In this document: positions 7,444 through 14,700 of the stretch, piece by piece
How the letters are laid out: each line of letters begins with the position of its first letter
Position numbering within the stretch: position 1 is the first letter of the stretch
Source of the DNA: SIG588 sp045533175
GTDB taxonomy: Bacteria; Bacillota; Clostridia; Oscillospirales; Acutalibacteraceae
Length of the DNA: 26,242 bases
Assembly: GCA_045533175.1 (NCBI GenBank)
Contig: JAZSHJ010000023.1
Location: forward strand, 1-26,242
Reading direction: 5' to 3'
Made by a program: the position numbers and the translations under genes
Notes under the pieces: model-generated
Databases searched by the model: none
Told to the model about the DNA's origin: nothing
The model's input: the letters and a program-made list of their open reading frames with translations, nothing else

Positions 7444-7788
7444 ATGGCACACCTGTCCGTTTTCCGAAAACTCGGCCTGTCCGTCGCGGTATGTGCCGTG
7501 CTGTTCGGCACGTGGGCTTCTCTTGCCCGCCCCGAAGAGCCCGCACCCGCGCCCACACCGCAAAAAGAGGAAGTCGTTGTGCCCACCCGCGCCGCCGCAC
7601 CCTATGCCACGGTGGGAGAATGGCAGGGGAAGCTCGCCGTATTCATCGCCGATAGCAGCGCTCCCACGGCGGTGTACGACGTGTTTATCTCCTCCCTGCC
7701 TCTCGCTGAGCAGGAATCGCTCTTTGCGGGCATCACGGTATACAGCGAAACGGAATTACAAGGATTGCTCGAAGACTATACGGGGTGA
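7444..7788 (+). CDS. Small membrane-anchored protein with BofC C-terminal-like domain
   Basis: A 114-residue product with an N-terminal hydrophobic segment (about residues 9-28, signal anchor or signal peptide), a short Pro-rich stretch (30-42) and a compact C-terminal domain (55-114). The pattern of that domain, GKLAVF ... VYDVFISSLP ... LFAGITVYSETELQGLLEDYTG, resembles the C-terminal domain of BofC, the intermembrane-space regulator of sigma-K checkpoint signalling in Bacillus. The N-terminal BofC domain is absent, so it is not an orthologue in the strict sense. ATG 7444 has AGGAG nine bases upstream. It is a lone plus-strand gene divergent from the PBP gene. The BofC resemblance is my pattern reading from memory and needs a profile search; a role in sporulation is inference. 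Confidence 0.6.
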   Translation: MAHLSVFRKLGLSVAVCAVLFGTWASLARPEEPAPAPTPQKEEVVVPTRAAAPYATVGEWQGKLAVFIADSSAPTAVYDVFISSLPLAEQESLFAGITVYSETELQGLLEDYTG

Positions 7789-7863
7789 TCCCACGTTTAG
7801 TATACACCATTCTTCCAAAAAAAGCGTAACAAACTTGTAACCATTTTGCCATAAAATGATGGG

Positions 7864-7892
7864 TTGTATATTTCGCTAAAGTATGATATTAT
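7864..7892 (+). promoter_or_regulatory. Putative sigma-A promoter of nifS-srt-thiI operon
   Basis: TTGTAT (7864-7869), 17 bases, TATTAT (7887-7892), in an AT-rich stretch that contrasts with the GC-rich genes. A start near 7899 would leave a short leader before the nifS ATG at 7927. Confidence 0.6.
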
Positions 7893-7926
7893 ATATGTAT
7901 CTATTGACAAGTTGAGGAATGCGCGT

Positions 7927-9078
7927 ATGACCTATCTTGATAACGCTGCCACCACCGCCGTTTGCCGTGAGGCAGCCGATAAGGCATTATATATGATGAC
8001 GGAAGTGTTCGGCAACCCCTCCTCCCTGCACACGGCGGGGATTCGTGCCGAACAAGAACTCACCGCCGCCCGTGCCGCGGTGGCCGCCCTGATCGGTGCC
8101 GCCCCCGAGGAGATCGTGTTCACCTCGGGCGGAACAGAGGCGAACAATCTGGCCGTGTTGGGCGGGGCAAAAGCCAACGCCCGCGTCGGCCGTCACGCCG
8201 TCACCACCGCGGTGGAACACGCCAGCGTGGCCGCCGCGTTTGATGAGCTGGAAAAACAGGGGTGGGAAATCACTCGCCTTGTTCCCGATACCGAAGGCAT
8301 GATCACTCCCGCTGCGGTGGCCGCCGCCCTGCGCACGGATACCGCGCTTGTGAGCGTGATGACGGTAAACAACGAAACGGGCGCACGCTTTCCCGTGGAA
8401 GATATCGTCCCCTTGGTGCGGGATACGGCGCCCCGCGCGCTGTTCCACACCGATGCGGTGCAAGCGGCGGGCAAACTGCCCGTGAAAGCGCAAAAATGGG
8501 GTGTGGATCTCATGACCGTCAGCGGCCACAAACTGCACGCACCCAAAGGCGTGGGTGCTTTGTACATACGGCGCGGCGTGAGGATCGCGCCGCGCGCCTT
8601 GGGCGGCGAACAGGAAAAGGCGTTGCGTGCGGGCACCGAAGCCTCCCCCGCTATTGCCGCTTTCGGTGCGGCGGTGAAAGCGCTTCCTCCCGCCGCCGAA
8701 ACTCTTGCACGGTACGAAACATTACACGCCCGACTGACAGCGGGACTGCGCGCCTTCCCCGATGCGCGCCTGCACATCCCCGCCGCCCGCGTGCCATACA
8801 TCACGAACGTGTCTTTCCCCGGCCTGCGCAGCGAAACGCTGCTGCACTTTTTGGCGGAACGCGACGTATTCATTTCGGGCGGATCGGCCTGCTCCAAAGG
8901 CAAACAAAGCCCCGTTTTGCGGGCGATGGGATTGCCCGCAGCCGAAATCGACAGCGCGCTGCGCATCAGTTTTTGTCACTCCACCACCGAAGAGGATATC
9001 GACCGCTTTTTGGCGGCCGTGAACGAGGCGGTTGAAACGCTCACCCGCGTGGCGGCATTCCGCCGTCCCCGCCGATAA
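7927..9078 (+). CDS. Cysteine desulfurase (NifS/IscS-type), probable sulfur donor to ThiI
   Basis: PLP enzyme converting cysteine to alanine and an enzyme-bound persulfide. Residues 1-10 give the typical MTYLDNAATT; the PLP-binding lysine is in SGHKLHAPKG (Lys202); the persulfide cysteine is in SGGSACSKGK (Cys322). At 383 residues it is full length. The start is ATG 7927, with GAGG nine bases upstream; codons upstream in frame overlap the promoter. In Firmicutes a dedicated desulfurase is commonly encoded beside thiI and supplies sulfur for 4-thiouridine in tRNA; here thiI follows after one intervening sortase gene. This makes a ThiI-dedicated role more likely than general Fe-S assembly, but the sequence alone does not exclude the latter. 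Confidence 0.92.
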   Translation: MTYLDNAATTAVCREAADKALYMMTEVFGNPSSLHTAGIRAEQELTAARAAVAALIGAAPEEIVFTSGGTEANNLAVLGGAKANARVGRHAVTTAVEHASVAAAFDELEKQGWEITRLVPDTEGMITPAAVAAALRTDTALVSVMTVNNETGARFPVEDIVPLVRDTAPRALFHTDAVQAAGKLPVKAQKWGVDLMTVSGHKLHAPKGVGALYIRRGVRIAPRALGGEQEKALRAGTEASPAIAAFGAAVKALPPAAETLARYETLHARLTAGLRAFPDARLHIPAARVPYITNVSFPGLRSETLLHFLAERDVFISGGSACSKGKQSPVLRAMGLPAAEIDSALRISFCHSTTEEDIDRFLAAVNEAVETLTRVAAFRRPRR

Positions 9079-9108
9079 CACCATCACCAAAAGAAAGGAG
9101 AACGCACC

Positions 9109-10560
9109 GTGGACGAACGCGACATTGATTCCTTCTACAAACCCCTTTCTGCCGATGACGAAGACGTAAACGACGCTCTGGCGTTTGTGGAACGTCTGCG
9201 TCACCGGGAAGAGGGCGAAACCGCGCCCGCACAAGAGGACATGCCCGCGGCCGAAGATGAATCCCTTTCCAACGGTCAGATTTCGCTGGCCGCCATTGCC
9301 GAGCACCGTGTTCCCTCCTCGCGCAAGCGGCGGCGTCGCCCGTTGGAATCGCTCATTCCCTATCACGGCGATCCCATCATGGAAATTGCCCGCAAACTGT
9401 TGCTGGTGGTTTCCCTGCTTGTGTTTATCGGTGCGTTGTCGGTGCTGTTAAACGAAGCCGTCATTATCCCAAAGCAAAATGCCTCCCTGTCGCAGGAACT
9501 CAGCGACATTCGCTACGGACGACAGGATTCGGAACTGACGGCACAAGCCGAAGCGTGGAACGGATACCCCGGCGGCATTCGTGACGATTTGAAAACCTTG
9601 TATTATCTAAACACCGACATTCGCGGGTGGCTCAAATATTCCGCTTGCGGCATCGACCGTGAGGTGATGTACAGCGCAGATAACGACTATTATCTCACCC
9701 ACGACTTTTACCGCAATCCGAACAAAAACGGCGCGTTGTTCTTTGATGCCAACAACAGATTAAACACGGCGGGCAACAGCAATAAAAGCCTGGTGATCTA
9801 CGGCCACAACATGGCCAGCGGTCAGATGTTTGCCAAACTGAACAATTTAGCCGCTTCATTGACCAACATGAGAAACGCCAACCAGATCATTACGTTGGAC
9901 ACGCTGTTCGATACGCGGCAATACAAAATTTTTGCGGTGGTACTGCAAGATTCCACCGCAAAAATGGAACATTATTACTCCATTCAAGCCACTTCGTTTA
10001 CCAACAATGACCAGTTCACCAAATATGTGGACGGTCTGCGCGCACGTTCGCTGTATGATTTTGATGTGGATGTGAAAGCAACCGACGAGTTGCTGATTCT
10101 GTACACCTGCACGCCCAAAAGCATCGCGCAGTTCGACGACGCGCGACTGGCGGTGATCGCCCGCCGTGTGCGGGACGGCGAAGCGGCCAAGCCCGCCGCC
10201 AATGTTACCAGCAACAAGGACGTCATTATGCCTTACCGCTGGTACACGGCACAGAAGAAAACGCCGCACGAATACTACGGCGGTTCAGATACATCCTCAA
10301 CCACCACAACCAAACCGAGCGTAACTACGACCAAACCCGGCACGACGACGACCAAACCCGGCACGACGACGACCAAACCCGGCACGACGACGACCAAACC
10401 CGGCACGACGACGACCAAGCCCGGCACGACGACGACCAAGCCCGGCACGACGACGACCAAGCCCGGCACAACGACGACCAAGCCCGGCACAACGACGACC
10501 AAGCCCGGCACAACGACGACCAAGCCGACAACGAGCGGTACCACTAAGAACACACCCTAA
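9109..10560 (+). CDS. Class B sortase with Thr/Lys/Pro/Gly repeat tail
   Basis: Sortases are extracytoplasmic cysteine transpeptidases that join sorting-signal proteins to peptidoglycan or to each other. The N-terminus (1-78) is acidic then strongly basic (SSRKRRRR, 70-77), followed by one membrane helix (about 94-116), so the rest is outside. The catalytic domain (about 155-355) has His233 in YGHNMASGQMF, Cys334 in LYTCTP and Arg346 in DARLAV: the complete triad. The last 85 residues are Thr-rich, with nine KPG units spaced by seven residues, an unusual extension for a sortase. GTG 9109 has AAAGGAG upstream. It sits between nifS and thiI, 12 bases before thiI. No obvious sorting-signal substrate is encoded in the window. 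The class assignment rests on the triad context. Confidence 0.92.
   Translation: MDERDIDSFYKPLSADDEDVNDALAFVERLRHREEGETAPAQEDMPAAEDESLSNGQISLAAIAEHRVPSSRKRRRRPLESLIPYHGDPIMEIARKLLLVVSLLVFIGALSVLLNEAVIIPKQNASLSQELSDIRYGRQDSELTAQAEAWNGYPGGIRDDLKTLYYLNTDIRGWLKYSACGIDREVMYSADNDYYLTHDFYRNPNKNGALFFDANNRLNTAGNSNKSLVIYGHNMASGQMFAKLNNLAASLTNMRNANQIITLDTLFDTRQYKIFAVVLQDSTAKMEHYYSIQATSFTNNDQFTKYVDGLRARSLYDFDVDVKATDELLILYTCTPKSIAQFDDARLAVIARRVRDGEAAKPAANVTSNKDVIMPYRWYTAQKKTPHEYYGGSDTSSTTTTKPSVTTTKPGTTTTKPGTTTTKPGTTTTKPGTTTTKPGTTTTKPGTTTTKPGTTTTKPGTTTTKPGTTTTKPTTSGTTKNTP
10327..10527 (+). repeat. 21-bp in-frame tandem repeat (KPGTTTT-type) in sortase tail
   Basis: Nine consecutive 21-base units encoding TTKPGTT in register from 10327, plus a degenerate unit before and a partial one after. 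Units 1-4 use AAACCC and units 5-9 AAGCCC; units 1-6 use GGCACGACG and units 7-9 GGCACAACG. This ordered change shows stepwise expansion by slippage or unequal exchange. Copy number is likely to vary among strains. Confidence 0.95.
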
Positions 10561-10572
10561 GGAGGATATCCC

Positions 10573-11763
10573 GTGTACATACCCGAAGAGATCATACTGA
10601 TTAAAAACGGCGAGTTGGCCTTGAAAGGACTCAACCGCAGTAATTTTGAAGATGCGTTGGTTAAAAATCTGAAACGCCGCCTGCGTTCGCTCGGCACGTT
10701 CCAGATCCGCCGTGCACAATCCACCATTTACATCGAACCGATGCAAGACGGCATTGACCTGGATACGGCAGCCGATCGCGTGGCGCACGTATTCGGCATT
10801 TCCGCATTTTCCCGCGCACGGGTGGTGGAAAAAGACATTGCTGTTATCTGCGGAGAAACGCCGCGCTATCTGGCGGATCAACTGCGCCGCGCCAAGACCT
10901 TTAAGGTGGAGGCGAAACGAAGCGATAAATCCTTCCCCCTCGGCTCTCCTGCCATTTGTGCCGAAGTGGGCGGGGCGGTTCTGCGGGAGTTCCCCCACCT
11001 GAAGGTGGATGTGCGCGATCCCGAACTGCTCATTATGGTGGAGATCCGCGATTTCGGCGCCTATATTCATGCGGCACAGTTGCCGGGTGCGGGCGGTATG
11101 CCCGTGGGCACGGCGGGACGTTCGGGTTTGCTGATTTCGGGCGGGATCGACTCCCCCGTGGCGGCGTACATGATGGCGAAACGCGGTTTGGAATTGACGG
11201 CGATCCACTTCGCATCCCCGCCTTACACCAGCGAACGTGCGGAAATGAAGGTGATCTCCTTACTGAGCCAAGTGGCCAAATACGCGGGTCGCATTTCGCT
11301 GAACATCGTTCCTTTCACCCGTATTCAAGAGGAGATCAGCCGCCGCTGTCCCGAAGAACTGTTCACCCTGCTGATGCGTCGTTGCATGATGCGCATTGCC
11401 GAACGGGTGGCCACGGCCGACGGATGCCATTCGCTCATCACGGGCGAAAGTTTGGGACAAGTGGCAAGCCAAACGGCACAGGCGCTCGCTTGCACCGATG
11501 CGGTATGCACCGTTCCCGTGTTCCGTCCCGTTATCGGGATGGACAAGGAGGAGATCATCCGCATTGCCCGTCGCATTGATACGTTTGATATTTCCATTCA
11601 ACCCTATGAGGATTGCTGCACCGTGTTCACCCCTCGCCATCCCCGCACCCGCCCCAGCGTGGCGATGCTGGAAGAGGCCGAGCAAGCACTCCCGTGGGAC
11701 GAACTGATCGAAGAGGCGATCGCCGGTATTCGGCGATTGCCTGTGGATGCCCCCGAAGACTGA
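10573..11763 (+). CDS. thiI: tRNA uracil 4-sulfurtransferase ThiI
   Basis: Adenylates uridine 8 of tRNA and inserts sulfur passed from a cysteine desulfurase, giving 4-thiouridine; in some bacteria it also serves thiamine thiazole synthesis. The N-terminal ferredoxin-like and THUMP regions occupy about residues 1-170 (LIKNGELALKGLNR at 9-22), and the PP-loop ATP-binding motif SGGIDSP is at 189-195. Cysteines in YEDCCTVF lie where the family's catalytic PP-loop-domain cysteine is expected. At 396 residues it is the short form without a C-terminal rhodanese domain, as usual in Firmicutes. GTG 10573 is preceded by AAGGAGG overlapping the end of the sortase gene. The fusion gene follows after 21 bases. 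Confidence 0.95.
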   Translation: MYIPEEIILIKNGELALKGLNRSNFEDALVKNLKRRLRSLGTFQIRRAQSTIYIEPMQDGIDLDTAADRVAHVFGISAFSRARVVEKDIAVICGETPRYLADQLRRAKTFKVEAKRSDKSFPLGSPAICAEVGGAVLREFPHLKVDVRDPELLIMVEIRDFGAYIHAAQLPGAGGMPVGTAGRSGLLISGGIDSPVAAYMMAKRGLELTAIHFASPPYTSERAEMKVISLLSQVAKYAGRISLNIVPFTRIQEEISRRCPEELFTLLMRRCMMRIAERVATADGCHSLITGESLGQVASQTAQALACTDAVCTVPVFRPVIGMDKEEIIRIARRIDTFDISIQPYEDCCTVFTPRHPRTRPSVAMLEEAEQALPWDELIEEAIAGIRRLPVDAPED

Positions 11764-11784
11764 TTTCGATGAAGGAGGTGCCGC

Positions 11785-14700
11785 ATGAAAGCGGACATGA
11801 TTACTGTCGGCACGGTGTTGCCGTCGGCCACGCAACTGTTGACTCGTGAATTGCCCGCGTTCGGGCTCTCCGTATCGGTTCATCGACAGATCGAATCTGC
11901 CGATGCTTCTTTGCGGGAGGCGCTGCAGGAATCCATGCGCCGCAACGACTGCGTGGTGGTGTGCACCGCACAGATGTCGGAAACTGTACAGACAATGTGC
12001 GCCGTGTTGGGATCGTCACCGAACGACGGGGTTCCCCGCGGTGCGGTCACATTCGGCGACGGCGAAGGGTTTGCTGTTGAAAAATATGGGCAACTGTTTT
12101 TGCTGTTGCCTGCCGCCACCGCACAACTGATTCCGTTAATACAGCGGGAATTGATGCCGTTTTTGGCCGCGCGCGGGCACGACACGTTTGCCACCCACAC
12201 GGTGGGTGTGTTCGGCTTGTCCGAAGCCGCGGTGGCCGAACGCCTTTCGGATTGCATGGTGAGCGCCAACCCCACCCTCACCTTCTTTTCCACCGAAGGC
12301 GGCGAGATTCTTTTGCGCGTCACAGCCAAAGCTTCCTCCCTCGACGAGGCCGAAGCGCTGTGCGCCCCCATGGTGGCTGATGTAAAAGCACGTCTGGGCG
12401 CATACGTGTTTGGGCAAGACGTGAACAATCTGCAACAAGCGGTCGTGCACCTGCTCACCGAAAAGGGAATGAAAGTGGCCACCGCCGAATCCTGTACTGC
12501 CGGTCTGCTTTCGGGAAAACTCACCCAGGTGTCGGGTGCTTCTTCGGTGTTTGAATGCGGCATTGCCGCCTATTCCAAAGAAGTGAAACACGACATTCTG
12601 GGCGTATCGGAGGACACGCTGAACGAGCACGGCGCCGTTTCGGCTCAAACGGCACGCGCCATGGCCGAAGGTGTGCGCCGCGTGGGCGGCAGCACTCTGG
12701 GTGTGAGCATCACGGGAGAAGCAGGCCCCACATCGGGGGACGGCAAACCCGTGGGTACGGTGTTTGTGGCCCTGGCGGATGAGCGCCGTGTGTGGGTGAA
12801 AGAATTGCACGTCACCGTCGGCGGACGCGATACGGTACGTGAAATCGCCACCTGTCATGCATTGGATATCGTACGCCGCTATTTGGAAGCGTATCCCACC
12901 GTGATGGCGGGCGGTCTGCTTTTGCAAGAAGGGGATGTTTCCCCCGTGATCCCCGTGGCGGCGGCAACCAAAAAGCGGCGCCTGTTGCCCTTTTTGTTCC
13001 CCTGGCGTGGTGATCGTGCGGCTGTGTGGATCACCAAACTGCTTTTGTGGCTCTTACTGATCGGCGGCGCGGTGTTCGGCTGGAAGTGGCTGGATTCCCA
13101 CGTGATCGCCCCCGCGCAAAACCGTGAACAGTACGTATCATTGGAACTGTTGTATGACCGTGATCCCGAAAAAGGGGGGTACAACGCGGCCGACTTCCCC
13201 AAAGGGATGCTCTCCCGCTTTTACGCATTGTATGAAAAGAATCCGGATATTCGCGGGTGGGTGCGCATCGCCAACACTCCCGTCAGCTATCCCGTGATGC
13301 AAAACGGGGTGTATAACTACGCGGCTACCGATTTTTCGGGACGTCCCTCCCATTACGGCGTACCGTTCTTTGACGAAAACGTGGCCGTATCCTCCCCTGC
13401 ATCCATCAACCGTTCCTATATTATCCACGGCAACAACACCGAGGACGGGCAGATGTTTTCGGATCTTTTGAAGTATACCGATGCAAACTTCCTTCTGCGA
13501 CACCCGCGGGTGGAGATGAACACGCTGTATGCCACCGGTGTCTTTGAAGTGTTTGCGGTGTTGTATGCGGATGAAAATGACGATACCTTTGACTATCGCC
13601 TTTCGGCGTTTGACAGCAACGAAGAGTTTTTGGAGTTTACCGAAGAATTGAAGACGCGTTCGCTGTTCCTCACGTCGGTTACCATCCAAAAGGACGACAC
13701 CCTGCTGTTGCTCACAACCGATGCATCCGAATCGGTGAAGGTGGACGGCGTGCGGCTGATCGTCGCGGCGCGGCGATTGTCGCTGGGCACTTCTTCCGAA
13801 AACGAGCTGATTATTTCGTATAATCCGCACGCGCTGTATCCGCCTTCCATGCGGGACGAAAGCGTTACCACCACGGTGACGACCACCACCACAACACAAC
13901 TGCAAAGCAGCGATATCGTACCGGACATTCAACTGCCCGAAACGGATCCCACGACAGAAAGCTCGCCGGATGGATCGGCCACCACGACCGCCTCCCCCGA
14001 CGGCACGACGCAAGCGGTCACCACCACCGTGCCGTCGTCGCCCGACGCCACAACGGGAACCGCCGAAGTGACAACCGGCAACAACACCACGACCGCCACC
14101 GAAGCGACCACCGTAACCGTCACCGCAACACAAACCACCACAACCGCCACAGCGGAAACCACGACCACCACCGCACCGACCGCCACCGAAGCACCCACAA
14201 CCACTACAGCGCCCCCTGTGACAACCACCACGACCGAAACCAACGAAACCGACGGAACTACCGCAACCACCACCGTCCCGTCACAGGACAGCACGGTGGG
14301 ACGCGTGGCGGAAAGCAATTTCTATCACGGCATTAAGGTGCGCATCGCGGGCGGTGAGGTATCCACCCTGCAAACAAAGGACGACCTGCAATATGCCGTG
14401 GCTTGCATGGTAAAAACCGAAATGGGCGCCGCCCGCACCATGCAAAACTCCACCGAGGCGCAAAAAGCGCAGGCGGTGGCGAGTTACACCTATCTCTTGT
14501 ATTCCTCGATGGGAAGAGATACCGTCTTCTCCGTTTCATCTGCCATCGACTTGTCAAACGCCAACGACCGCAAGATCTACGAAGCGGTGGGCGACGTGGT
14601 GGGTGTGAAGATGATCGATTCTGCCCAAACCGTGCTCAAAAACATGCCGCTGTGCGCGATGTATTCCGCCAGTTCCAACGGTGCGACCGCCAGTTGTCAG

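Noticed and set aside
7789..7863. Search for a terminator after the BofC-like gene
   Set aside because: No stable stem followed by a T-run is visible in the short gap; the promoter at 7864 simply follows.
10327..10527. Tandem repeats considered as a CRISPR array
   Set aside because: The 21-base units are directly adjacent with no unique spacers, lie in frame inside the sortase gene and encode a regular peptide; no cas genes are nearby.
12880..13100. Possibility that the CinA-sortase-SpoIID gene is an assembly chimera or contains a hidden second gene start
   Set aside because: The frame is continuous, codon use looks uniform across the junction, and I see no stop codon or convincing ribosome binding site with a start before the membrane helix. 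It remains checkable with reads, so it is listed under findings as well.
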